Of a stretch of DNA of 64,000 nt, positions 9,369 through 18,175 are shown piece after piece. The first letter of the stretch is position 1; the number at the start of each line of letters is the position of its first letter. The translations under genes and the position numbers were made by a program. Below the pieces are notes generated by a model. It did no database searches, was not told where the DNA came from, and saw nothing but the letters and a program-made list of their open reading frames with translations. This DNA comes from Salinimicrobium sp963739625 (lineage in GTDB: Bacteria > Bacteroidota > Bacteroidia > Flavobacteriales > Flavobacteriaceae): NCBI GenBank assembly GCA_963739625.1, contig CAVUAU010000011.1, positions 496,001 through 560,000 of the forward strand, read 5' to 3'.

Positions 9369-9386
9369 TAATGTGTAACTTTATGG

Positions 9387-9416
9387 CAAAAGTACTAATT
9401 ATGACAACACTTCAAC
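9387..9416 (-). promoter_or_regulatory. Promoter of nth, reaching into the bcp coding sequence
   Basis: On the minus strand, TACTTTTG (9394-9387) fits the TAnnTTTG -7 box 18 bases before the nth ATG, and TTG (9416-9414) is a -33-like element with a 19-base spacer. The -33 part lies inside the first codons of bcp, so the two genes have tightly packed divergent control regions. Confidence 0.5.
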
Positions 9417-9850
9417 CGGGAGATAAGGCTCCCAATTTTTCAGCAAAAGACCAGGATGGGAAAGTACATTCTTTAGAAGATTATAAAGGGAAGAAACTGG
9501 TAGTTTTCTTTTATCCCAAAGCAAGTACTCCGGGTTGTACTGCCGAGGCATGTAATCTAAGGGACAACTGGGAAAGATTTCAAAAGAAAGGTTACGAGAT
9601 TTTGGGAGTAAGCGCCGATTCAGAAAAAAAACAGCAAAACTTCAAAAGTAAATACGAACTACCATTTCCTTTGCTTGCCGATGAAGATAAAGAGGTGATC
9701 AATGCGTTTGGCGTGTGGGGACCAAAGAAATTCATGGGAAAAGAGTATGACGGGATCCATAGAACCACCTTTGTGATCGATGAGGATGGAAAGATCTTCG
9801 ATGTTATATCGAAAGTAAAGACCAAGGATCACGCAGCGCAGATCCTGTAG
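9401..9850 (+). CDS. bcp: Thioredoxin-dependent peroxiredoxin, Bcp/PrxQ type
   Basis: 149 residues from ATG 9401; the frame is open further upstream but the extension would cover the nth start. Thioredoxin-like fold with KASTPGCTAEACNLRD: Cys46 is the peroxidatic cysteine and Cys51 the resolving cysteine five residues later, the atypical 2-Cys pattern of PrxQ. It reduces hydrogen peroxide and alkyl hydroperoxides using thioredoxin. FPLLADEDKEVINAFGVWG and the HRTTFVIDEDGKI strand are also conserved. Length is normal for the family. Confidence 0.92.
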   Translation: MTTLQPGDKAPNFSAKDQDGKVHSLEDYKGKKLVVFFYPKASTPGCTAEACNLRDNWERFQKKGYEILGVSADSEKKQQNFKSKYELPFPLLADEDKEVINAFGVWGPKKFMGKEYDGIHRTTFVIDEDGKIFDVISKVKTKDHAAQIL

Positions 9851-9854
9851 GAAT

Positions 9855-10232
9855 TTATTCTACAATATCCACTTTTTGAAGGGTAGCGATACTGTCGCAG
9901 TTTTCAAAAAGCAGTTCTAGTTTTTTTTCAGATTCGGTTCGGCCGGTGACCAGGTAAAGATGACAAGGTTCAACTTTAGTATCACTCCGGCCGAAATCGA
10001 CATCTCCATGATGTAAGATTTTGGTGATTTGGGCGGTATCGATCTGGTTCTGCTCAATGGTGGCCCAGGCTTCAGCAGAATATGCGCGTTCTTTTATTCG
10101 AATATCCTGCATTACCCGTGCATCGGGGAAGTAGTTGCAGGAGGATTTTTTTCCGCTTAAAAAAAATGCCAGGATAACAAGCCCCATGGCAAACCCTCCC
10201 AGGTAAAAACCAAATCGTTGGATTAATTTCAT
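9855..10232 (-). CDS. Conserved hypothetical protein with one membrane segment (possibly DUF4258)
   Basis: 125 residues. An N-terminal hydrophobic segment (FGFYLGGFAMGLVILAFFLS, residues 7-26) is followed by a basic KK and a soluble domain outside the membrane. KILHHGDVDFGRSDTKVEPCHLYLVTG and LELLFENCDSIATLQKVDI resemble small Bacteroidota proteins annotated as DUF4258, but I cannot confirm it. The ATG is one base from the stop of the alanine dehydrogenase gene, so the two are in one operon; a metabolic link is only inferred. Confidence 0.65.
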   Translation of the reverse strand: MKLIQRFGFYLGGFAMGLVILAFFLSGKKSSCNYFPDARVMQDIRIKERAYSAEAWATIEQNQIDTAQITKILHHGDVDFGRSDTKVEPCHLYLVTGRTESEKKLELLFENCDSIATLQKVDIVE

Positions 10233-10233
10233 T

Positions 10234-11433
10234 TTAGAAGATTAGAAGGTTGATGTCTCTATAGGAGAGATCAAACCAGTCAGCTATAGATTTGTTGGTC
10301 AAAATGCCGTGGTAAAAGTACAAACCATTTCGTAAACCGCGGTCAAACCTTAGCGTATTTTCAAGGCCTCCCTGTTCTGCAATGTGTAGGAGGTAAGGAG
10401 TGAAGATATTGCTGATGGAAAGTGAGGAGGTGCGGGCATAGCGCGACGGAATATTGGGAACACAGTAATGCACCACCCCGTGTTTTACAAAGGTAGGCTT
10501 ATCGTGAGTAGTCACCTCACTGCTCTCGAAGCAGCCTCCCATATCTATGCTGACATCAATAATGACCGCTCCTTTTTTCATGTTCTCCACCATGGTTTCA
10601 GAAACCAGGACAGGAGAACGGTCCTTTCCTCTCACTGCTCCAATGACAACGTCGCACCTTTTCAGGGCTTTGATCAAATTTTTTGGCTGAATGGTAGAAG
10701 TATGCAGCGGCCGACATAAATTCGCCTGTACGGCCCGAAGCCTTGTGAGGGAATTATCGAAGATCTTGATGTTTGCCCCGAGGCCCAGAGCAGAACGTGC
10801 TGCAAATTCCCCTACGGTTCCCGCGCCTAAAATAACTACTTCAATGGGAGGAACCCCACTAATGTTTCCAAACATTAGGCCGTTACCCGCAGGGTTGTTG
10901 CTCATGATCTCTGAAGCGATCAAAATAGAAGCTGTACCGGCGATCTCGCTCAGAGCCCTTACGGCAGGATAAGTGCCATCATCATCTTTGATGAATTCAA
11001 AAGCGAGGGCGGTAATCCTTTTGGAAGCAAGTTTTTGAAAATAGTCTTTTTTCTGGGTCTTAAGCTGAAGTGCAGAGATCACAGTGCTCTGCGGATTCAC
11101 AAGATCCAGTTCTTCAAGAGTGGGTGGTTCCACTTTGAGGATCATAGGGCAGGAAAAAACTTTCTTGGTGTCGCGGGTAATCTCTGCGCCTGCCTCGGAA
11201 TAATCCCTGTCGCTGAATTTTGCGCCGTCTCCCGCGCCGGATTCTATTAAAACCCTGTGTCCATGTGCTGTCATGGCCGCAACGGCATCTGGGGAGAGGC
11301 AAACCCTTTTTTCCTGGTAAGCGTTTTCTTTTGGAATACCTATGAACAGCTGTCCTTTATGTTTAAAAACCTCAAGTTTTTCTTCTTGCGGAATAAGCTG
11401 TTCTTTAGTGAATGGCGATACTTGTTCGGTCAT
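10234..11433 (-). CDS. ald: Alanine dehydrogenase
   Basis: 399 residues of the alanine dehydrogenase/PNT family, which interconverts L-alanine and pyruvate plus ammonia with NAD. The N-terminal domain has IGIPKENAYQEKRVCLSP with the substrate-binding Arg and Lys region, and AGTASILIASEIMSNNPAG; the Rossmann domain has VVILGAGTVGEFAARSALGLG. The motif IDVSIDMGGCFESSEVTTHDKPTF is close to the conserved VDVAIDQGGCxET segment. The C-terminus (GLYFYHGILTNKSIADWFDLSYRDINLLIF) is of the longer type seen in Bacteroidota. The gene is first in a two-gene minus-strand unit. Confidence 0.88.
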   Translation of the reverse strand: MTEQVSPFTKEQLIPQEEKLEVFKHKGQLFIGIPKENAYQEKRVCLSPDAVAAMTAHGHRVLIESGAGDGAKFSDRDYSEAGAEITRDTKKVFSCPMILKVEPPTLEELDLVNPQSTVISALQLKTQKKDYFQKLASKRITALAFEFIKDDDGTYPAVRALSEIAGTASILIASEIMSNNPAGNGLMFGNISGVPPIEVVILGAGTVGEFAARSALGLGANIKIFDNSLTRLRAVQANLCRPLHTSTIQPKNLIKALKRCDVVIGAVRGKDRSPVLVSETMVENMKKGAVIIDVSIDMGGCFESSEVTTHDKPTFVKHGVVHYCVPNIPSRYARTSSLSISNIFTPYLLHIAEQGGLENTLRFDRGLRNGLYFYHGILTNKSIADWFDLSYRDINLLIF

Positions 11434-11487
11434 AATTTTTTTCTCAGCAGAATTAAATTACGACTTTTTTAAAGAGAAATGCAAAAT

Positions 11488-12096
11488 TCACAGTTTTACG
11501 TAATAATCTTCTTTGATCTGGTCTTCGGGGAAATCGTCCATCTCTCTAAATTCCTTGATTTCTTTATATTCTTTATCAGAAATTGGGTGAAAAAGGGGAG
11601 ATGTTTTCTCTTTCCAATTCGCTGAGATCAATCCCATATACACGATCGAAAATCTTTAATTCTGATAAGATAAACAATAGAAAGAATTATAATAAAGAAT
11701 GGAGCAAAATATATTAACTGATTAGTATCCATAACATACCACCTTCTGTCTCCAGTATAATACATATCCTGCTTAAGTGCTATAACCAATTGATAACCAT
11801 ACATGATAATGGGAACTAAAATAACATGGTACCACCAGTGTTTGCAGGTAAAAAACCATATTAAAAGAAGAAAAAGAGGAGTAATTTTACCTAAAAAAGT
11901 CCAAGCGGCAACGTTTACACTTCCGATAATACTTACTCTCGTACATAAAAAAAGAATTTTCCCAAACAGGCCCGTTTGGGAAAATTTCATAGAGATAAAA
12001 GATATATGGTGAAAAGGCTATAAGAATAGCTATAATACTACCCAGCAGCAGGAATCTTGATTTTCCGTATGTCGACAGCTGTTTTGTGGATCTCAT
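11488..12096 (-). pseudogene. Multi-pass membrane protein of unknown family, interrupted by three single-base insertions
   Basis: No single frame covers this gene, but three frame changes in the same direction, each in or beside a short homopolymer, restore one continuous protein of about 201 residues. They lie at the T7 run (plus-strand A7 at 11947-11953), the T4 run (11649-11652) and the T5/C4 run (11590-11598). The rebuilt product has a first membrane helix (LLLGSIIAILIAFSPYIFYL), two or three central helices (LFLLLIWFF; WYHVILVPIIMYGYQLVIAL), a last helix (FAPFFIIILSIVYLIRI) and a charged cytoplasmic tail (LERENISPF ... DKEYKEIKEFREMDDFPEDQ) ending at TGA 11490-11488. The coherent tail argues for a real gene. 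Its first 59 bases overlap the peptide gene at 12038-12184. Function unknown. Confidence 0.65.
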
Positions 12097-12184
12097 TTTT
12101 GTTGTCGTTATTATCCTGATTGGAAGTTACAAATAAAGTGGCTCCAAAAATTGATACGGCGAAAAGTATAGCTTTAATTTTCAT
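12038..12184 (-). CDS. Small secreted peptide (48 aa)
   Basis: Start at ATG 12184, stop TAG at 12040-12038. A Lys-containing N-terminus and hydrophobic core (MKIKAILFAVSIFGATLFVT) form a signal peptide; the remaining part is Asn/Asp-rich (SNQDNNDNKNEIHK) and ends VDIRKIKIPAAG. The pattern of a short signal sequence, a polar stretch and a conserved-looking basic-hydrophobic end with Pro-Ala-Gly is typical of secreted miniproteins of flavobacteria, but I know no function. An in-frame ATG exists at 12229, but it would spoil the signal peptide. The 3' end overlaps the membrane-protein gene by 59 bases in another frame, so translation of the two may be coupled. Confidence 0.6.
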   Translation of the reverse strand: MKIKAILFAVSIFGATLFVTSNQDNNDNKNEIHKTAVDIRKIKIPAAG

Positions 12185-12462
12185 GATATAGTTTTTTAAT
12201 AGGTTGTTTGTTTCGATTTGATATGTCAAACCTATAAAAAACTAAATCTCTAATTGTTAGCACATTATTCGTACTTTTGCGCCCTTTTTGAAGGAAAAAT
12301 CTTCAATCTCTTAAAATATTGTATTAAAACAAAATTAGTTAAAAATATTCGAAATTCGTTCAGATGCCTTTTCTCGTTGAAAATCTCCTTCTCAAATTCT
12401 AGATCTGGAAGGAAATTTCGTACACCATGAAAAAATCAGGCTCCTGAATTTTCTTTGCTAAA
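12185..12462. other. Intergenic region, 278 bp, with a plus-strand -7-like box
   Basis: AT-rich sequence with no ORF that looks coding. TACTTTTG at 12272-12279 on the plus strand matches the -7 consensus, with TTG at 12254-12256 (15-base spacing, short). It points into 180 bases without a plus-strand gene and then antisense into tsaE. It may be a chance match or drive a small RNA. Confidence 0.35.
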
Positions 12463-12867
12463 TTAACAAAATTTTAACTTTCTAAGCCCTTCATCCACTA
12501 CTTCTATTTCTACTTTTTGATGCTCCTCTTCAATAAAATTTTGAATTTTTTGAGGCCATTCAATGAAATTCCAGGCATCAGATTGTAAATATTCCTCAAA
12601 ACCAATGTCCCAGGCTTCAGATTCGTCGTTGATCCTGTAAAAATCGAAGTGATTTACCGGGCCATCTTCGGTTTCATATACATTGACCAGAGAAAAAGTG
12701 GGACTGGAACCTGCATCATCAGCGCCAAGCGCCTTCAAAAGTTCCTTAATAAGGGTAGTTTTTCCTGCACCCATTTCGCCATAGAACAGGAGGGTTTTGC
12801 TGCGCGATCTCTGTAGTACCTCACGGGCAACAGAGGGTATTTCAGATAGAAGGTAGGTGACTTCCAT
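12463..12867 (-). CDS. tsaE: tRNA (adenosine(37)-N6)-threonylcarbamoyltransferase complex ATPase subunit TsaE
   Basis: 134 residues, P-loop ATPase. Walker A GEMGAGKTT at residues 30-38, GSSPTFSLVNVYE (switch region), and HFDFYRINDESEAWDIGFEEYL, followed by FIEWPQKI, are all hallmarks of TsaE. It works with TsaB and TsaD to put threonylcarbamoyl on A37 of tRNAs that read ANN codons. It lies 46 bases after porX in the same direction, likely co-transcribed. Confidence 0.92.
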   Translation of the reverse strand: MEVTYLLSEIPSVAREVLQRSRSKTLLFYGEMGAGKTTLIKELLKALGADDAGSSPTFSLVNVYETEDGPVNHFDFYRINDESEAWDIGFEEYLQSDAWNFIEWPQKIQNFIEEEHQKVEIEVVDEGLRKLKFC

Positions 12868-12913
12868 TCGATTGGTTTCAATTTAAGGGCGTTCAAATAT
12901 ACTTAAAATCTTG

Positions 12914-14464
12914 TTATCTAGGTGATAACACCGCAAATGGGATGATCATCTCCTCCATAGACACCCCTCCATGTTGAAAGGTATTCCTGTAATAACTCAC
13001 GTAATGGTTATAATTGTTTGGATAAGCAAAGAATAGATCTCCCTTGGCAAAAATGAACGAGCTACTCATATTAATAGTAGGTAAATGAATGGTCTTGGGA
13101 TTGGGAGCAGCCAAAACATCCTTTTCTTCATAAGTAAGACTTTTACCTGTCTTATATCTAAGGTTGAGACTTGTTTGCTTGTCACCAATTACCTTTGAAG
13201 GGTTCTTCACGTTAATGGTGCCATGATCTGTAGTCATGATCAATTTGAACCCAAGGTTCTGGGCTTGTTGTATGATCTCCAGCAAAGGAGAATTTCTAAA
13301 CCAGCTGTGAGTAAGTGAACGGTATGATTTATTTGTGGAAGCCAATTCCTTGATCACTTCCATCTCTGTCTTGGAATGGGACAGCATGTCAACAAAATTG
13401 TAGACCACTACCGTGAGATCATTATCCTTTTGGCTTCTAAAATTTTCAACAAGTTTTTTCCCGGCCTTGAGGCTGCTTATTTTGTGGTACTCATGTTTAA
13501 TATTTACCCCAAGCCGCTTTAACTGCTGCTGCAAAAATTCAGCCTCGTGCAGGTTCTTTCCACCTTCATCTGTATCGTTCTTCCAAAGGTCTGGGTACAG
13601 TTTTTCCATATCACTGGGCATCAATCCAGAAAAGATCGCATTACGCGCATATTGGGTTGCTGTTGGCAGAATACTGAAAAAAGGGATTTCCTGCTCCTTC
13701 TTATAATAGGAGTTGATCACCGGCTCAAAAGCCTTCCACTGGTCATACCGCATATTGTCGATCACCACCAGCAGGGTAGGTTGTTCCTTGCTTATTTCGG
13801 GCAGGATCTTTTCTTTGAAAAGAGTATGGGACATAATAGGAGCATCGGCGTTCTTTTCAAACCAGGAAGGGTAATTCTTGTCAATGAACTTGCAGAACTG
13901 TGAGTTTGCCTCAGATTTTTGAGATTCCAGAATTTCAAACATCCCGGTATCTTCAATATTTTCCAGTTCGAGTTCCCAATAGATCAGTTTTTGGTACAAC
14001 TCTGCCCAGCCCTCATAAGAGTTGATCATGGCCATGTCCATAGAGATCTTTCTAAACTCCTGCTGATAACTGGAAGTGGTTTTTTCAGAAATTAACCTGG
14101 AGTGATCAAGATTTTTCTTGATGCTCAAGAGTATCTGGTTTGGGTTCACCGGTTTTATAAGGTAATCGGCGATCTTGGAACCAATGGCTTCCTCCATAAT
14201 ATATTCCTCTTCACTCTTGGTGATCATCACCACCGGCACGTTCGCCTGCTTTTCCTTGATCTCAGAAAGTGTTTCCAAACCGGTGAGTCCGGGCATATTT
14301 TCATCCAGAAAAACTATGTCAAAATTCTCTTTTTCGATCTCCTCCAGGGCTTCGGTTCCACTCTGGCAGGTATAGACTTTATAATTCTTGCTTTCCAGGA
14401 AAAGTATATGTGGCTTAAGCAGGTCGATCTCGTCATCTACCCACAGTATTTTGATGTCGTTCAT
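12914..14464 (-). CDS. porX: PorX, two-component response regulator with PglZ domain (type IX secretion control)
   Basis: 516 residues from ATG 14464; the frame is open to 14527 but MNDIKILWVDDEID is the receiver start. The CheY-like receiver (residues 1-120) has the acidic pair D10-D11, the phosphoacceptor Asp54 (FLDENMPG), Thr82 and Lys104. A helical linker leads to a PglZ domain of the alkaline-phosphatase superfamily: VVIDNMRYDQW, LPTATQYARNAIFSG, NFVDMLSHSK and LIMTTDHGTI carry the metal-binding Asp, Thr, Asp and His residues. In Porphyromonas and Flavobacterium, PorX with PorY controls type IX secretion, and PglZ hydrolyses oligonucleotides. No PorY gene is in the window. The gene is divergent from the HD hydrolase. 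Confidence 0.92.
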   Translation of the reverse strand: MNDIKILWVDDEIDLLKPHILFLESKNYKVYTCQSGTEALEEIEKENFDIVFLDENMPGLTGLETLSEIKEKQANVPVVMITKSEEEYIMEEAIGSKIADYLIKPVNPNQILLSIKKNLDHSRLISEKTTSSYQQEFRKISMDMAMINSYEGWAELYQKLIYWELELENIEDTGMFEILESQKSEANSQFCKFIDKNYPSWFEKNADAPIMSHTLFKEKILPEISKEQPTLLVVIDNMRYDQWKAFEPVINSYYKKEQEIPFFSILPTATQYARNAIFSGLMPSDMEKLYPDLWKNDTDEGGKNLHEAEFLQQQLKRLGVNIKHEYHKISSLKAGKKLVENFRSQKDNDLTVVVYNFVDMLSHSKTEMEVIKELASTNKSYRSLTHSWFRNSPLLEIIQQAQNLGFKLIMTTDHGTINVKNPSKVIGDKQTSLNLRYKTGKSLTYEEKDVLAAPNPKTIHLPTINMSSSFIFAKGDLFFAYPNNYNHYVSYYRNTFQHGGVSMEEMIIPFAVLSPR

Positions 14465-14477
14465 ATGTGTATCTTTG
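14450..14477 (+). promoter_or_regulatory. Promoter of the HD hydrolase gene
   Basis: TTTG at 14450-14453 and TATCTTTG at 14470-14477, with a 16-base spacer, slightly shorter than usual. It overlaps the first codons of porX on the other strand and places the start of transcription near 14484, which favours the TTG start at 14505 over the more upstream ATG. Confidence 0.5.
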
Positions 14478-14504
14478 TTGGACTTAATAAATAAAAAAGC
14501 CGGC

Positions 14505-15735
14505 TTGCTTCCAAGAAACAAACTCAAAATTTTAAACGATCCAATTTACGGATTTATTACCATTCCCAACGAGCTGCTCTTTGAGATAATTGAACATCGT
14601 TATTTTCAAAGATTACGCCGAATTTCTCAAATGGGTCTTTCTTACCTGGTGTACCCGGGGGCACATCATACCCGTTTCCATCATGCGCTTGGTTGCCTGC
14701 ATCTCATGCAAAAGTCAATTCGTGTATTGAGGCTGAAAGGGGTGGAGATCTCTGCTGAAGAAGAGCAGGCGCTTCAAATCGCTATTTTACTGCATGATGT
14801 GGGTCACGGCCCATACTCTCATGCCATGGAGCATTCCATTGTCGAAGGAGTGAGCCATGAAACGATCTCGGTGCTGTTCATGAAGAAAATGAATCGAAGA
14901 GCTTAATGGGCAACTTGATCTCGCTATAAAGATCTTCAGCGGGGAATATCCCCGGAAGTTTTTGTGCCAGTTGATCTCGAGTCAGTTGGACATGGACAGG
15001 ATGGATTACCTCAAAAGGGACAGTTTTTTCTCCGGGGTGGCCGAAGGGAACATCAACAGCGAACGGCTTATTAGTATGCTCACCGTGGTAGATGATGTGC
15101 TTATGGTGGAGGAGAAAGGCATCTATTCGGTAGAAAAATTTCTACTCGCCCGAAGGCTAATGTACTGGCAGGTGTATCTGCACAAAACAGGAGTAGTGGC
15201 AGAACAGCTGCTTATTAGGGTTCTAAAAAGGGCAAAAGAACTGGTGGATAAAGGAGAGGAACTTTACGGTAGTTCGGCTTTGCAGTATTTTCTGAAGAAG
15301 CAGATCAATGCCGGGAATTTTACTTCAGAAACACTGGAAGTTTTTTCACGACTTGATGACTACGACATACTTTCGGCCATGAAAGAATGGGTGCATCACG
15401 AGGATTTTGTCTTGAGCAATCTCTGCAAGATGATCATCAATAGAGATCTTTTAAAGATTAAACTGAAGAAAAAGCCGGTGAAACCCGAAAAACTTCAGCA
15501 ACACCTGCAAAACCTGATGCAGCGAAGGAATATTTCCGAAGAAGAGGCGCAATATTTCGTTTTTTCAGGAGAAATATCCAACCTCGCTTATAAGAAGGAG
15601 GACGAGAAGATCTGTATCCTGCACAAGAGCGGTAAAATAACCGATGTTGTCAAGGCTTCAGATAACTTCAATCTCAAGGCGCTGTCGCGCCCGGTGACCA
15701 AATTTTATATCTGTTACCCAAAACAGAAAGATTAA
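14505..15735 (+). pseudogene. HD domain phosphohydrolase (dNTPase-like), one frameshift
   Basis: The first part reads LNDPIYGFITIPNELLFEII and RYFQRLRRISQMGLSYLVYP, then HTRFHHALGC and LLHDVGHGPYSHAMEH: the H...HD...D metal site of HD-superfamily dNTPase-like hydrolases. The frame stops at 14904-14906, but deleting one base (C14895) continues it as EELNGQLDLAIKIF and then QLISSQLDMDRMDYLKRDS, a conserved family motif, to the stop at 15735. Corrected length is 409 residues, normal for the family. No ATG fits the beginning well; TTG at 14505 is the best start. Insertion by sequencing error is likely. The gene is directly upstream of lpxD. Confidence 0.82.
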
Positions 15736-15746
15736 CTCATTTTTTT

Positions 15747-15754
15747 TACTTTTG
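15747..15754 (+). promoter_or_regulatory. -7 box in front of lpxD
   Basis: TACTTTTG fits TAnnTTTG and ends only five bases before the lpxD ATG, so transcripts from it would be leaderless or nearly so. No convincing -33 element; lpxD may also be read through from the HD gene, whose stop is 24 bases upstream. Confidence 0.4.
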
Positions 15755-15759
15755 CCAGA

Positions 15760-16782
15760 ATGAAGTTTACAGCAGCGCAAATAGCAGGAATTCTAGAGGG
15801 AAAAGTGGAAGGCGATCCCGAGGTGGAGGTCAATAAACTGGCCAAGATCGAGGAAGGTACGGCAGGAGCCATCACTTTTCTTGCCAATCCAAGATACACC
15901 TCTTATATATATTCAACAAAGGCATCTATTACTATTGTTAGTGACAGTTTTATGCCCGAGGAAGAGATTTCAACTACTTTGATCAAGGTCAAAGATCCTT
16001 ATAACGCTTTTTCAAAACTCCTTGAGTACTACAATCAGGTGAAATTGAATAAGTCTGGGATAGAACAACCCAGTTATATTTCAAAAAGTGCAAAATACGG
16101 GGAGAACCTTTATTTAGGCGCTTTTGCTTATTTAGGGGAGAATGTGGAGTTGGGTGAAAATGTAAAGATTTTTCCTAATGCCTTTGTTGGTGACAACGTG
16201 AAGATAGGAGACAACGTGATTATCTTTCCGGGAGCAAAGATCTATTCAGAAACTGTTATAGGTAATAATTGTGTAGTCCATGGAGGCGCGATAGTGGGTG
16301 CAGACGGCTTCGGGTTTTCTCCGGACAATGAGGGCGTTTATTCCAAAGTTCCGCAGATAGGCAACGTGATCATTGAAGATAATGTGGATGTTGGTGCAGG
16401 AACAACTATAGACCGTGCCACCCTGGGTTCTACCATAATTAGAAAAGGAGTGAAGCTGGACAACCAGATCCAGATCGCGCACAATGTAGAGATAGGAGAA
16501 AACACTGCGATTGCAGCACAAACCGGAATTGCAGGTTCTTCAAAAATAGGAAAAAACTGCCTTATTGGAGGCCAGGTGGGGATCGTTGGTCATGTTCATA
16601 TTGGAGACCGTGTGAAGATCCAGGCTCAATCGGGAATTGGTCGAAATGTGAAAGACGATGAGATGATACAGGGTTCTCCTGCCCTCGGCTACAACAGTTT
16701 TAACAAGTCTTATGTCCATTTCAAAAATTTACCCAAGTTAGAAGAGCGCTTAACCCAACTAGAAAAAAAATTCAATAAATAA
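15760..16782 (+). CDS. lpxD: UDP-3-O-(3-hydroxyacyl)glucosamine N-acyltransferase LpxD
   Basis: 340 residues; third step of lipid A synthesis in the cytoplasm. The N-terminal uridine-binding domain (residues 1-100) has IEEGTAGAITFLANPRYTSYIY. The left-handed beta helix of hexapeptide repeats spans roughly 105-310, with VHGGAIVGADGFGFSPDNEG and the catalytic-histidine segment QIQIAHNVEIGENTAIAAQ. The C-terminal helix (LPKLEERLTQLEKKFNK) is also typical. The gene overlaps the ATG of lpxC/fabZ by one base. A second lpxD-like gene lies at 19616. Confidence 0.93.
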   Translation: MKFTAAQIAGILEGKVEGDPEVEVNKLAKIEEGTAGAITFLANPRYTSYIYSTKASITIVSDSFMPEEEISTTLIKVKDPYNAFSKLLEYYNQVKLNKSGIEQPSYISKSAKYGENLYLGAFAYLGENVELGENVKIFPNAFVGDNVKIGDNVIIFPGAKIYSETVIGNNCVVHGGAIVGADGFGFSPDNEGVYSKVPQIGNVIIEDNVDVGAGTTIDRATLGSTIIRKGVKLDNQIQIAHNVEIGENTAIAAQTGIAGSSKIGKNCLIGGQVGIVGHVHIGDRVKIQAQSGIGRNVKDDEMIQGSPALGYNSFNKSYVHFKNLPKLEERLTQLEKKFNK

Positions 16783-18170
16783 TGGCTAAACAACAAACCA
16801 TAAAGAAAGAAGTTTCTTTAAAAGGGGTAGGACTTCATACGGGCGATGAAGTTACTCTTACATTTAAACCGGCCCCGGAGAATACCGGCTACGTTTTTGT
16901 AAGGACAGATATTGAGGGGAATCCTGAAGTTGAAGCCGCCGTCTGCAACGTTACAGATACTCAGCGAAGCACCAATTTGGAGAAAGACGGCGTGAAGATC
17001 CATACTTCAGAACATGTGCTGGCTGCCTGTGTAGGTTTGGAAATCGATAACCTTCGAATTGAGCTGAACGCTTCAGAACCACCCATAATGGACGGCTCTT
17101 CTAAACAATTTGTGGCTGCCCTTGAGGAAGCCGGGATTCAGGAGCAGGACGCCCAAAGAGAAGAATATGTTGTAAATGAGGTGATCTCTTACCGTGATGA
17201 GAAATCTGGTAGTGAGATCATCGTAATGCCTGCTGATGAGTACCAGGTAACTGCCATGGTCGATTTTGGCACTAAAGTTCTTGGGACGCAAAACGCTTCT
17301 TTAAACAAACTTTCAGACTTTAAAGAAGAGATAGCAGATTCGCGCACTTTTAGTTTTCTTCATGAACTCGAAGCCCTTTTGGATACAGGACTAATAAAGG
17401 GAGGGGATCTCAACAACGCGATCGTCTACGTGGACAAAGAAATTAGTCCCGAAACGATGGACAAGTTGCGCGTGGCTTTTAATAAAGACAATATTGCCGT
17501 TAAGCCTAACGGAATTCTAGATAACCTTTCCCTGCATCACCCTAACGAAGCCGCAAGGCATAAACTGCTCGACGTAATTGGGGATCTTGCTCTTTTAGGA
17601 GTTAGGATCAAAGGGAAAGTGATTGCCAATAAACCGGGTCACTTTGTGAATACCCAGTTTGCTAAAAAACTTTCGAAGATCATCAAGGCCGAGAAAAGGA
17701 ACAATGTTCCCAAATACGACCTTGAGGCAGAGCCGTTGATGGATGTTAATGAGGTGATGAACATTTTGCCTCACCGTCCTCCATTCGTATTGGTTGATAA
17801 GATCATCGAACTTACCGAGACTACAGTGGTAGGTGTCAAAAATGTCACTATGAACGAACCTTTTTTCGTAGGACATTTCCCGGGAAAACCGGTGATGCCG
17901 GGAGTACTTCAGGTTGAAGCCATGGCGCAAACAGGAGGTATTCTCGCACTAAAATCTGTGCCCGATCCTGAGAACTACCTCACCTTCTTTATGAAGATCG
18001 ACAATGTGAAGTTCAAAAGACAGGTAGTGCCGGGCGACACGCTAATTTTCAAGCTGGAACTGCTGGCACCAATCAGAAGAGGGATCTGCCAGATGCAGGG
18101 CTACGCTTATGCCAATGGGAAACTCGTGACCGAGGCGATCCTGATGGCGCAAATTGTAAAACAAAAATAA
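16782..18170 (+). CDS. lpxC/fabZ: Bifunctional UDP-3-O-acyl-N-acetylglucosamine deacetylase / 3-hydroxyacyl-ACP dehydratase
   Basis: 462 residues. Residues 1-310 are LpxC, the zinc deacetylase and committed step of lipid A synthesis: HTSEHVLAACVGLEIDN gives one zinc His, and HHPNEAARHKLLDVIGDLALLG gives the second His and the Asp plus a catalytic His. Residues 320-462 are FabZ: LPHRPPFVLVDKI with the catalytic His and GHFPGKPVMPGVLQVEAMAQ with the catalytic Glu. The fusion is common in Bacteroidota. It links control of lipid A with fatty acid elongation, as both use 3-hydroxyacyl-ACP. Five bases separate it from lpxA. Confidence 0.95.
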   Translation: MAKQQTIKKEVSLKGVGLHTGDEVTLTFKPAPENTGYVFVRTDIEGNPEVEAAVCNVTDTQRSTNLEKDGVKIHTSEHVLAACVGLEIDNLRIELNASEPPIMDGSSKQFVAALEEAGIQEQDAQREEYVVNEVISYRDEKSGSEIIVMPADEYQVTAMVDFGTKVLGTQNASLNKLSDFKEEIADSRTFSFLHELEALLDTGLIKGGDLNNAIVYVDKEISPETMDKLRVAFNKDNIAVKPNGILDNLSLHHPNEAARHKLLDVIGDLALLGVRIKGKVIANKPGHFVNTQFAKKLSKIIKAEKRNNVPKYDLEAEPLMDVNEVMNILPHRPPFVLVDKIIELTETTVVGVKNVTMNEPFFVGHFPGKPVMPGVLQVEAMAQTGGILALKSVPDPENYLTFFMKIDNVKFKRQVVPGDTLIFKLELLAPIRRGICQMQGYAYANGKLVTEAILMAQIVKQK

Positions 18171-18175
18171 AAACT

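Noticed and set aside
16782..18170. lpxC-fabZ fusion as a novelty
   Set aside because: The fusion is the common form in Bacteroidota.
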